Both the position numbers and the translations under genes were made by a program. DNA of 64,000 bases from Maribellus sp. CM-23 (GTDB lineage Bacteria; Bacteroidota; Bacteroidia; Bacteroidales; Prolixibacteraceae), in NCBI RefSeq assembly GCF_021354595.1, contig NZ_JADWYJ010000006.1, forward strand, positions 124,001 to 188,000, in the 5' to 3' direction. Below are positions 26,025 to 34,090 of the stretch, one piece after another (position 1 is the first letter of the stretch; each line of letters begins with the position of its first letter). The notes below the pieces were generated by a model. That model was not told the origin of the DNA and made no database searches. It saw only the letters and a program-made list of their open reading frames with translations.

Positions 26025-27163
26025 TAATTTTTACCAGTTTGAAGTGTATTTAAAAATTTTGAATATCTGTTTCCATATGCTTCCCATGTTAAATTTTCGA
26101 TCGATTTACCTACATAATCTCTTAAAACACCAACTCTTTGCTCATTTGATTTTTCAAGTGCCAGTTTGATCGTATTAGCCAAATTATCTGCATTAAGATC
26201 AGGAGTCTGAAACATAAAGTCAGATCCTCCAATTAATTCCTTTAAGTTGGTTCCTCCTGTATCATATGAATAAACAATTGGAAGTCCACAGACCATAGCT
26301 TGAGCCTGTACAAGTGCTAATCCTTCTGCTCTAGAAGGTAGAACAAAAATCTTTGATACTTTATAATACTCAATTAGTTCGTGTTGTGGTATCGGTTCAA
26401 TATGTGTAAAAAGAGGAGATGACGGCAATGGAAGATCACCAAAGATAGGTCCAACATGAAGTAGCCTAACTTTTAATTTATTTAAACATGCATCGGCTAA
26501 AATATCACAGCCCTTAATATAACGCCAAGAGCCAACAATAATAACATCAAATTTTTCTGCCTTAAGCTTCATCGTTGGATAAAACATTTTAGTATTGACA
26601 CCGTAAGGATTAATAAGGATTTTTGATGGATCTATATTATGCTTAACGAAACTATCAAATGAATGATGAGAGGGAACGACGATTTTGTCAGCATAATCAT
26701 AATTTACTAATTCATTTTGAATAACGGTTTTATAGATAGACCTTGCTTGAGGTACGTGCTTCAATACAGCATCTTGTTCGATAACATGTTTTGTTCCACA
26801 ATCTGTGATAATGTATGCCCCATATTTTTTTCTGGCTTTTATTGAGGATTTCACAGCAATAACACTACTTCCGATAAGTATGTCACATTTTTTTAAAGAT
26901 AAAGATGTTAGTCTGTCTAGCAAATCATCCAGTATGGAAATTAAAAAAGGTTTTAGCTTATATTTAAAGGATATTTTTCTGTGAATAAATAATAGTCCAA
27001 TTAAGGGGAAAAATGAAATGACATTTGTTGGGGAAAACCCAAACTTTTCACATCTTTTTTTGGGCATTGCAGTATAAAATATTACGTTGTGCCCTTCATT
27101 CTCCAAGGCAATCGCGACATCAAGCAAATGTGATCTAGCGGTTGAAACTACAGCAATTCGCAT
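26024..27163 (-). CDS. Glycosyltransferase family 4
   Basis: 379 residues, GT-B fold: MRIAVVSTARSHLLDVAIAL at the N-terminus and in the donor domain VIIVGSWRYIKGCDILADAC and LPSRAEGLALVQAQAMVCGL (Glu-rich nucleotide-sugar site, about 277-296). It overlaps the flippase gene upstream by 29 nt and the polymerase start by one nucleotide, so the three are translated as a tight block. Substrates unknown. Confidence 0.88.
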   Translation of the reverse strand: MRIAVVSTARSHLLDVAIALENEGHNVIFYTAMPKKRCEKFGFSPTNVISFFPLIGLLFIHRKISFKYKLKPFLISILDDLLDRLTSLSLKKCDILIGSSVIAVKSSIKARKKYGAYIITDCGTKHVIEQDAVLKHVPQARSIYKTVIQNELVNYDYADKIVVPSHHSFDSFVKHNIDPSKILINPYGVNTKMFYPTMKLKAEKFDVIIVGSWRYIKGCDILADACLNKLKVRLLHVGPIFGDLPLPSSPLFTHIEPIPQHELIEYYKVSKIFVLPSRAEGLALVQAQAMVCGLPIVYSYDTGGTNLKELIGGSDFMFQTPDLNADNLANTIKLALEKSNEQRVGVLRDYVGKSIENLTWEAYGNRYSKFLNTLQTGKN

Positions 27164-28502
27164 ATTTAGCTTTTATTATTTGAGTTATATCTTTATAAAT
27201 ACGTGAAAAAGAATCTTGGGTCAGTTTAAGTGAGGCATTAATGGTATAAATGCTAAGTATAGTATCCATAATAAGAAGACTAAGTACAAGATAAATCAAT
27301 GAATTAAACTGAACGATTGATCTTGCGATACCAATTGCCAGAATAGATGTTAATATATAATACAATCCAAGTCTTAGATGGTTATTAGTTGCCATCAAAG
27401 TAACACTGCTTGAATACCAGAAGTTATTAGTAATTAAAACTAAAATAAATGCAAGCATAAGCTTTCTATCAAATACTATTGCTCCATTGGTCCAAATTGT
27501 ATAGATCCATTCTCCAAAAAATATGAGAAATATAGAGATTAGAATGGCGATTGTAAATGAAATTGCCACAGAAAGTCTATGGATTTTTCTAACTTTTGAA
27601 TAATCTTTTTTCCCAAATGCTAGAGTAAATTCAGGCCAAACAGCAGTTGCAATTGAGCCCATGGCTGTTTTAATAAAATTAACCATGGTTCTGGTAGTTG
27701 TAAAAAGTACTAAGTCACTCGCTCCAAAAAATTTATTAACCAATAAGGTGTATCCTTGAATGATTATAGCATTTCCTACGGGGAAAGACATAAAGAAAAT
27801 TGAAGGTTTAACAAATTGCTTAAGAAGGCTAAGATCCAGATTATTGTAAAATTTTATCTTGAATTTGAAAAATTTCTGTGCGTCAGCGTATTTTAAAAAT
27901 AGTAAAACAAATTTAGGAATAACATATATCCATACAATGAATAAAATGTTCCATTTGGCCACAATTCCTGTAAATAAAATCATTACTTCAATTAACCTAG
28001 TCAGATTATCAAAGATTACTCCTCTGGAGGCTAATGATCTAGCTCTATATATTGCATTTAAAGAACCATTTAACATATTTAGAAATACCATTAAAGAAAG
28101 AGCTAAGATTATTTTCAAAGCTATATCACTTTCTAAAACATGTAAATCAAAGAACTTTGATATATCTACAAATCGAGCAGATATTATTATGGATGACAGA
28201 ATAATAATTCCAATTGATATTATAAAGAAAATATTATTCAATAGGAGTTTCGTACACATTGATATGTTCCCACGAGAGTATTCTAATGAGAATTGATTGC
28301 TAATGACTGTATTAAGACCTAAATCAGTCATTAATAAAAACGTAGAAAAGGCAGATATAACAAGCCAGTCACTATAAAGGTCTGTTCCCCAATATCGTAA
28401 GAAGAAGGGAACAAGGATGATTTGATTGAATAAATTAATAACAATCCCAAAGACGTTTGCTCCAAAATTTTTAACTATTGGATTTTTAAAGTTAATGACC
28501 AT
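27135..28502 (-). CDS. wzx: Wzx-like polysaccharide flippase
   Basis: 455 residues with about twelve membrane segments, beginning VKNFGANVFGIVINLFNQII, typical of MATE/MOP-superfamily polysaccharide exporters. It moves undecaprenyl-linked repeat units across the inner membrane for Wzy. Very AT-rich (many lines near or below 30 percent G+C by eye) compared with the flanking genes. Its last 29 nt overlap the next glycosyltransferase. It begins one base after the upstream acyltransferase stop. Confidence 0.9.
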   Translation of the reverse strand: MVINFKNPIVKNFGANVFGIVINLFNQIILVPFFLRYWGTDLYSDWLVISAFSTFLLMTDLGLNTVISNQFSLEYSRGNISMCTKLLLNNIFFIISIGIIILSSIIISARFVDISKFFDLHVLESDIALKIILALSLMVFLNMLNGSLNAIYRARSLASRGVIFDNLTRLIEVMILFTGIVAKWNILFIVWIYVIPKFVLLFLKYADAQKFFKFKIKFYNNLDLSLLKQFVKPSIFFMSFPVGNAIIIQGYTLLVNKFFGASDLVLFTTTRTMVNFIKTAMGSIATAVWPEFTLAFGKKDYSKVRKIHRLSVAISFTIAILISIFLIFFGEWIYTIWTNGAIVFDRKLMLAFILVLITNNFWYSSSVTLMATNNHLRLGLYYILTSILAIGIARSIVQFNSLIYLVLSLLIMDTILSIYTINASLKLTQDSFSRIYKDITQIIKAKYANCCSFNR

Positions 28503-29105
28503 TTAGTTTTTTTTTGCAAGTCTAACTTGGATATATTTAATTAAGTCACCACCCAATAAGGACTCAACGATGATTTTGGAATGTACATTTTTTCTCCATT
28601 TCAAATGTTCTGCTGGATTTCCGGCAACGACACTCTTTCCCTCAACATTTTTGACAACTACACTTCCTGCACCAATAACGGCACCTACTCCAATTTTTCG
28701 ACATGAAGGCAATATAAGTGCATTTGTAGATAACCAGGCAAAATCTTCAATTTTAAGTCCATAGGTTTTATATTCCCACTCTTCAGAATCAATATTATGT
28801 GAACATGTTATAATCTCAACATTGGCCCCTATAATTACATTATTACCAATTTGAATAGGGATTCTTAAATCAATTTTATTGGTGTCAATTGATACATTAT
28901 TACCTATTGATAAATTGGGATTTGCTTTGCAGGCTAGTGAAAATGGAATTAAAACATCGCTGCCAATATCTGCCCCTTTTAATCTAGCGATATAACGATT
29001 TACTGAAAATTTTAAATATTTTAAAAAACGTGGATAAAGCCCAGCTATAAAATGAATCATTGACCTATCTTGGATTCTTCTTTGATAAATTGTGCGATCA
29101 GTCAT
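28503..29105 (-). CDS. Acyltransferase, hexapeptide-repeat (WcaF/maltose O-acetyltransferase-like)
   Basis: 200 residues. Hexapeptide repeats run from about 50 to 165 (NLSIGNNVSIDTNKIDLRIP, IGNNVIIGANVEIITCSHNI, IGVGAVIGAGSVVVKNVEGK, VVAGNPAEHLKWRK); His in TCSHNID is the likely catalytic residue of the acetyltransferase group. First gene of the variable cassette, 36 nt after the stop of the wecB remnant, as it would be behind an intact wecB. Confidence 0.88.
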   Translation of the reverse strand: MTDRTIYQRRIQDRSMIHFIAGLYPRFLKYLKFSVNRYIARLKGADIGSDVLIPFSLACKANPNLSIGNNVSIDTNKIDLRIPIQIGNNVIIGANVEIITCSHNIDSEEWEYKTYGLKIEDFAWLSTNALILPSCRKIGVGAVIGAGSVVVKNVEGKSVVAGNPAEHLKWRKNVHSKIIVESLLGGDLIKYIQVRLAKKN

Positions 29106-29141
29106 CGTTTATGTTTCTATGAATTTAGACTTATATTGGTT

Positions 29142-29210
29142 TTAACTTTTCAATCGCATTACTATTTTTCTGCAAGCCATCCCATCTCCATAAGGGTTAT
29201 TTGCTTTCGA
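29142..29210 (-). pseudogene. 3' fragment of a second wecB gene
   Basis: The minus strand reads SKANNPYGDGMACRKIVMRL then KS and a stop. It aligns with the end of the intact WecB encoded next to it (SKANNPYGDGQACNRIVEFL), with 14 of 17 residues matching up to IV but with different codons throughout. The fragment begins directly at the TCCCGATAGCCATCGGGA palindrome, so it is a truncated end of a related allele left upstream of the cassette genes. Confidence 0.88.
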
Positions 29211-29228
29211 TCCCGATAGCCATCGGGA
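29211..29228. repeat. TCCCGAT/ATCGGGA palindrome at the upstream cassette junction
   Basis: TCCCGATAGCCATCGGGA, a 7-bp inverted repeat with a 4-nt centre. It separates the broken wecB end (29142-29210) from the stop of intact wecB (29245). The other junction carries a similar GATCCC/GGGATC palindrome. Confidence 0.75.
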
Positions 29229-29244
29229 CTGAATTCGTTTCACT

Positions 29245-30525
29245 TCATTCAGCATACAGGAACTCAACTATTCGATTACATGCTTGCCCGTCGCCGTATG
29301 GATTATTCGCTTTACTCATAGCTTCGTAGGCCTTCGGCTCGCTGATTAATGCAGATACTTCACGAATAATCACTTCTTTATCGGTTCCCACCAGTTTAAC
29401 GGTTCCGGCTTGAACGGCTTCCGGGCGTTCGGTGGTGTCGCGCATCACCAGTACGGGCTTCCCTAAGCCTGGAGCTTCTTCCTGGATGCCGCCCGAGTCG
29501 GTAAGTACCAGGTAGGCTTTGGACATGAGGTGAACAAAGGGAAGGTAGTCGAGGGGCTCGATGAAGTAGGTGTTCCGGGTATTAGACCCTTCGACTCCGC
29601 TCAGGGTGACCTTTTTACCAAATACGTCGGAAATGGCGTTACGGACATTGGGGTTGAGGTGCATGGGGTAGACGAAGTCGACGTCGGGGTGTTGTTCGGC
29701 GAGGTGTTTAATGGCTTCGCAGATGTTGAGGAAGCCCTGGCCGAAGTTCTCGCGGCGGTGTCCGGTAATTAAGACAAGCTTACGTGGTGTGCGGGGAGGC
29801 AGCGTCGCTTCGCTCGCTGAGTTCTGCATATCGGCATGAGGTCGCTTCGTCGCTTCTTCGTCGCTTCTCGCGAGGTCGTGCCATGAATTTAATTTATCTA
29901 AAGGAAGTCCAACGTCAACAAGTGCTTTTGTTATTGTTTCGTTGATGTTGTGGTCGGTTTTCATTTTGTTGATTACCCAGTAAAGCGCATCGATAACGGT
30001 ATTGCCGGTGATGTGAATGTTGTCTTCACTTACTCCTTCATTCAGCAGGTTTTGCTTGCTGAGTGGTGTGGGGGAGAAGTGATAGCTCGCCAAACGACTG
30101 GTGAGCTGGCGGTTCATCTCCTCTGGCCAGGGGCTGTATATGTTATGCGTCCGTAATCCGGCCTCGATATGGCCTACCGGTATTTGTTGGTAGAAAGCAG
30201 CCAGTGCAGCCGTTGTTGAAGTAGCTGTATCGCCATGAACCAGTACCAAGTCTGGCTGTGCTTCTTTTAGTACGTCGCGCATACCTAGCAATACCCGGGA
30301 GGTTACATCATAGAGATCCTGCCCGGCTTTCATAATGTTCAAGTCGTATTGCGGCTTGATCTCAAATAACTGCAACACCTGGTCGAGCATTTCGCGGTGT
30401 TGCCCGGTAACACACACCAGGGTTTCAAATTGCCCGGGATGCTTCTCAAATTCCTTGACGAGTGGCGCCATTTTTATGGCTTCAGGGCGCGTACCGAAGA
30501 CCAGGAGGATTTTCTTTTTTGTCAT
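29245..30525 (-). CDS. wecB: UDP-N-acetylglucosamine 2-epimerase (non-hydrolysing)
   Basis: 426 residues from ATG at 30525 (MTKKKILLVFGTRPEAIKMA); an upstream in-frame GTG at 30558 adds residues outside the family and is rejected. It interconverts UDP-GlcNAc and UDP-ManNAc. Seen: GTRPEAIKMAPL, GHIEAGLRT, LITGHRRENFG, LTDSGGIQEEAPGLGKPVLVMRDTTERPEA. Two stretches have no counterpart in normal WecB and coincide with repeats: residues ~214-245 (HDLARSDEEATKRPHADMQN...) and ~305-313 (VTLSGVEGS). Both keep the frame and lie between conserved blocks. With WecC just upstream it supplies UDP-ManNAcA. Confidence 0.95.
   Translation of the reverse strand: MTKKKILLVFGTRPEAIKMAPLVKEFEKHPGQFETLVCVTGQHREMLDQVLQLFEIKPQYDLNIMKAGQDLYDVTSRVLLGMRDVLKEAQPDLVLVHGDTATSTTAALAAFYQQIPVGHIEAGLRTHNIYSPWPEEMNRQLTSRLASYHFSPTPLSKQNLLNEGVSEDNIHITGNTVIDALYWVINKMKTDHNINETITKALVDVGLPLDKLNSWHDLARSDEEATKRPHADMQNSASEATLPPRTPRKLVLITGHRRENFGQGFLNICEAIKHLAEQHPDVDFVYPMHLNPNVRNAISDVFGKKVTLSGVEGSNTRNTYFIEPLDYLPFVHLMSKAYLVLTDSGGIQEEAPGLGKPVLVMRDTTERPEAVQAGTVKLVGTDKEVIIREVSALISEPKAYEAMSKANNPYGDGQACNRIVEFLYAE
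29587..29610. repeat. Dispersed 24-nt repeat inside wecB
   Basis: A word beginning CCCTTCGACTCCGCTCAGGG, 22 of 24 identical to 19582-19605. Translated in frame as VTLSGVEGS. Confidence 0.75.
29791..29883. repeat. Repeat-derived insert inside wecB
   Basis: Short iterated words (GTCGCTTCG, CGTCGCTTC, CTCGCGAGG) make up an in-frame insertion of about 31 residues just before the conserved GHRRENFG block. It resembles degenerated copies of the CGAAGCGACGAAGC type of dispersed repeat. Confidence 0.6.
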
Positions 30526-30544
30526 AGTTGTTTTGATTAAAATG

Positions 30545-30600
30545 GGTGGTTTCACCACCTCACCGCTGTAGACGCGGTCCCCTCCTCCTGGCAGGAGGAG
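30545..30600. repeat. Pair of small palindromes between wecC and wecB
   Basis: GGTGGTTTCACCACC (30545-30559) and CTCCTCCTGGCAGGAGGAG (30582-30600) are two neighbouring hairpins. They occupy the leader of wecB and may be dispersed elements; a regulatory role is possible but unproven. Confidence 0.5.
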
Positions 30601-30617
30601 AAAGTTCGTGCTAAAAA

Positions 30618-31820
30618 TTATCTTTTGAAGACTCCGGCGAAGTCGAGGATTATTTTGTCGTTATTGTATTCCAGTGTTTTGAATTCATTATGAGCCACCA
30701 AAAAGGCGATAATGTCTGCTTTCTCGTAGGCTTCGCGGTAGTTGGTAAGTTTAAATACCGAATGTTCTTCGATATTGGGCTCAACCACCAGGAAGTTGTT
30801 TTGTTCGCTTTGCATCACCTTCTGAGCAATGTATTTGGCGGGACTTTCGCGCAGGTCATCAATGTTAGGTTTAAAGGCCAGCCCCATAATGGCAGTCGTG
30901 GGTTTGCGTCCGTTTTTAAGCTCAAATTCCAGCATGGCTGTTTTTGTTTTTTCGGCACACCAGAAAGCCTTGTAATTATTTATCTCACGTGCGGTATTGA
31001 TAAGCCGTGATTCGCGCGGGTAATCCGAAACAATGAAATAAGGATCTACAGCGATACAATGACCTCCAACTCCGGCACCGGGTTGAAGGATGCTAACGCG
31101 GGGGTGCTTGTTGGCCAGTTCAATGAGTTCCCAAACGTTGATTCCTGCCTTGTCGCAGATAAACGATAATTCGTTGGCAAAAGCGATCTGTGCGTCACGC
31201 GAAGAGTTTTCTGTGAGTTTGCACATTTCGGCTGTTCGTGCGTTGGTGCTGTGCAATTCACCTTGTACGAAGGTGCGGTAAAACTCTTTGGCTTTTTCTG
31301 TGGAATTTTTGTTGATTCCTCCGATCACCCTGTCGTTATGAACCAATTCATACAACACATTTCCGGGTAATACGCGCTCGGGGCAATATGCAATGTGTAT
31401 TTTGTCTTTTAACTCTGGACGTTTCTGAAAAATCAGATCTGCCATTTTTTCGGTGGTTCCTACCGGGGAGGTGGATTCAATGATATAAGTATCACCTTCC
31501 TTTAAAAAAGGCAACACCGCCATGGTGGCACTTTCTACAAAGGAGATATCGGGTTCATGGTTTCCTTTGAAAGGAGTGGGGACGACCACCAAATGAACAT
31601 CTGCTTCAACCGGTGTTGTTGAAGCTTTAAAGAGACCCTTTTCAACCCCTTCTTTGACGACTTCTTCCAAGCCTGGTTCGATGATGTGAATTTTCCCTTG
31701 GTTGATGGTTTCAGCCACTTTGGGGTTAACATCCACACCGTGTACATGGATTCCTTTTTGTGCAACGACTGCTGCTGTTGGCAGTCCGATATAGCCTAAG
31801 CCGATAAATTGTACTTGCAT
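30618..31820 (-). CDS. wecC: UDP-N-acetyl-D-mannosamine dehydrogenase
   Basis: 400 residues, a UDP-sugar dehydrogenase that oxidises UDP-ManNAc to UDP-ManNAcA with two NAD+. NAD site FIGLGYIGLPTAAVVAQKG at residue 5, catalytic Cys in GAGVGGHCIAVDPYF around 253, and central KLTENSSRDAQIAFANELSF. The GGHCIAVDPYF form is the WecC type, as distinct from the Ugd type at 34091-35509. Directly upstream of wecB. Confidence 0.94.
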   Translation of the reverse strand: MQVQFIGLGYIGLPTAAVVAQKGIHVHGVDVNPKVAETINQGKIHIIEPGLEEVVKEGVEKGLFKASTTPVEADVHLVVVPTPFKGNHEPDISFVESATMAVLPFLKEGDTYIIESTSPVGTTEKMADLIFQKRPELKDKIHIAYCPERVLPGNVLYELVHNDRVIGGINKNSTEKAKEFYRTFVQGELHSTNARTAEMCKLTENSSRDAQIAFANELSFICDKAGINVWELIELANKHPRVSILQPGAGVGGHCIAVDPYFIVSDYPRESRLINTAREINNYKAFWCAEKTKTAMLEFELKNGRKPTTAIMGLAFKPNIDDLRESPAKYIAQKVMQSEQNNFLVVEPNIEEHSVFKLTNYREAYEKADIIAFLVAHNEFKTLEYNNDKIILDFAGVFKR

Positions 31821-32145
31821 TATTTATGGTTTAATTTTTTTGACTTGATTTTTGTGTTTCCCGTTGTAATACCTGAGTGTTAGCTAAACGAAGGGCTAGT
31901 AGTTTATGAATGGATACTTGATTCTTAATATTCGATTCTGGGTGCCCGATACTTGGTGTCTCGGTTTTCAATTGCGGAACTGAAGGTATAATACTTAAAT
32001 ACTTTAAGGTTCAGAGTTCAAAGAATACATCTGCCATCTAAAATCGTTAATCATCATTCGAAATTCGACGCTTGAATGCTAAAATGAGTAAATGCTAAAA
32101 TGTTCCAATATCCAAGGCTCTTTACTCCATGCTCTTTGCTTTCTT
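31821..32145. other. Gene-free gap with text-like low-complexity sequence
   Basis: 325 nt without a credible gene. It contains runs of related words such as GGATACTTGATTCTTAATAT, ATTCGATTCTGGGTG and TGCTAAAATGAGTAAATGCT. The same kind of sequence fills 12300-12588, 16680-16800 and 33955-34085. Confidence 0.6.
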
Positions 32146-33951
32146 CTAAAAACTCCAGATGTAAGGGATCAGCAGTACGCTGAGGATAAAGACCATTACC
32201 TGCAGCGGGAGGCCAATCCGGACGAAATCGTTGGCGGAATAGTGGCCAATGGATTTGATGATCAGGTTGGCACGGTAGCCACGGGCGGTCATGAAGCTGG
32301 AGGCTCCGGCAATGGCAATGGCCACAAAAAAGGGCTTCGGGTCTACGTTCAACATCTGGGCAGCAACGATAGCCACTGGAAACACCAGCGCTACGGCTGC
32401 ATTGTTGGATATAATTTCAGTAAAAATAGTTGTAAACAGGTAGAGTAGGGCGAGTACTCCCCAGGGACCGAGCGAGCGTACGGTTTCGATAAACTCGCGT
32501 GCCAGCGCCTGCGCGATGCCGGTATTTTGTATGGCAGCGCTCACGGCAAAAGCCGATGCAATGGCGATAAGCAGGTCCCAGGTAATGTTTTTGGTGTAGT
32601 TCTGTGCGGGCAATATCCGCGTCCAGACAAGCAACATGGCAGCCACCGCTACCATTACAAAAATGTTGAGCCGAACACCAAAGCCCCAGCTTACCATTTC
32701 GTTGATAAGGATACCGGCCACCATGGTGAGTAGAATGAACAGCGCGATCCAACGTTTACGGCTGGTCTTTTCAACGGGCATGTCTTGCATGTAGTTGACC
32801 AAGTAGAACATGGAACGGCTGCCCCAGTTTTTCTCAAAATGGTCGGTGGCGAGCAATACCAGGTTGTCGCCCACTCTTAATTCGAGCTTGTTGAGGTTGG
32901 CGGTAATGCGTTCTCCGTTTCGGTGCACGGCCAGCACTGCTGCGTTAAAGTGCTCAAAAAAGTTGAACTCAGCCAGTGTCATCCCCAGTCCGGGGAAGCG
33001 CGGTGCCAGCACCACCTCGTAATTTTTTAATTCGTTCGGATCGGTATCTTTCAGAAAATCGACTCCTTTTAAGCGGATTTCCTTGTGGGTGAGGATGTAG
33101 TTCAGACGATCGGAATTGCCGGTCAACAGCAACTCATCACCCGGGAGCAGTGTTAATTGTCCGTGACCGGGGCGAATGATTTTTCCTTCGCGTTCAACCG
33201 AGTAAACTTCCAGTCCGTTTAAACTGTTCAGCATCCCGTTGTTGATGGTTTCGCCTATGAAATGACTGTCTTCGTTAAGCAGAACGTTGTAATAATAGTC
33301 TTTTACGCCTGCTTTCTTTTTGGCTTTGGCAAGCACCCGTTGTCCGGGGAGCAGGCGGTTCCCCAGCACCGACATGTAAATAAAACCAAAGGCGGCGATG
33401 ATCAGCCCGAGTTTTGCCAGTTCAAAAAGATGAAAGCCCTTGTAGCCGTTTTCGATCATCAAACCGTGCACCACCAGGTTGGAAGAGGTGCCGATGAGTG
33501 TACACATACCCCCAAAAATAGCGGCATAGGCCAGCGGAATCAGCAGTTTCTTGTAAGGAATGTTCATCATTTTAGCCCATTTTAACAGGATAGGAGTGGT
33601 GTTAACCACAATGGGCAGGTTGTTTAAAAAGGCCGACAAAAAGGAAACCGGCACCATGATCCGGGGGAGCATAAAGGTCATCCTGCTCTTTTTGCGCGGA
33701 AGATAAGCTTGTGCCAGCCGTGTAATCAGCCCCGATTGTTTGATTCCTTCGTTTACCAGGAAAAGCACCCCGATGGTGAGAACGCCGGGATTTGAAAATC
33801 CACGGATCATCTCCTGTGCCGATATGATTCCGGTGGCCAGAAATATAACGGCAGCACTAAAAAGAATCAGCCCCGGGCGCAGCCATTGAAAAAGGAATGC
33901 CGCCAGGATGTAGACGATTACAATTATTGCTATCAGGATGTCGATGTTCAA
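32146..33951 (-). CDS. SLC13-family permease with two TrkA-C domains
   Basis: 601 residues. Membrane segments at both ends (SLC13/DASS plan, GGMCTLIGTSSNLVVHGLMI around 145-165 and ITWDLLIAIASAFAVSAAIQ, NNAAVALVFPVAI) enclose two TrkA-C regulatory domains at about 215-390 (EVYSVEREGKIIRPGHGQLT, GLEV; DELLLTGNSDRL). Such proteins carry sulfate, di/tricarboxylates or similar anions with Na+. The start is TTG at 33951: the first membrane helix begins at once and no ATG is available before an in-frame stop. Why it sits between wecC and ugd is unclear. Confidence 0.88.
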   Translation of the reverse strand: MNIDILIAIIVIVYILAAFLFQWLRPGLILFSAAVIFLATGIISAQEMIRGFSNPGVLTIGVLFLVNEGIKQSGLITRLAQAYLPRKKSRMTFMLPRIMVPVSFLSAFLNNLPIVVNTTPILLKWAKMMNIPYKKLLIPLAYAAIFGGMCTLIGTSSNLVVHGLMIENGYKGFHLFELAKLGLIIAAFGFIYMSVLGNRLLPGQRVLAKAKKKAGVKDYYYNVLLNEDSHFIGETINNGMLNSLNGLEVYSVEREGKIIRPGHGQLTLLPGDELLLTGNSDRLNYILTHKEIRLKGVDFLKDTDPNELKNYEVVLAPRFPGLGMTLAEFNFFEHFNAAVLAVHRNGERITANLNKLELRVGDNLVLLATDHFEKNWGSRSMFYLVNYMQDMPVEKTSRKRWIALFILLTMVAGILINEMVSWGFGVRLNIFVMVAVAAMLLVWTRILPAQNYTKNITWDLLIAIASAFAVSAAIQNTGIAQALAREFIETVRSLGPWGVLALLYLFTTIFTEIISNNAAVALVFPVAIVAAQMLNVDPKPFFVAIAIAGASSFMTARGYRANLIIKSIGHYSANDFVRIGLPLQVMVFILSVLLIPYIWSF

Positions 33952-34090
33952 AGCTGGATTTTTAGTTTACAGTCTCAGTCTCAGTTTTCAGTTATTCGAT
34001 ACTGGATGCTTGATACTCGATTCTGGATACTTGATGCTGGATTCTCGAAGCTCGCGGCTCGTAGCTAGTAACTAGTGGCTCGCAGCTAAT

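Noticed and set aside
29791..29883. Iterated GTCGCTTCG words as a CRISPR-like array
   Set aside because: The units are short, irregular and have no spacers; they lie inside the wecB frame.
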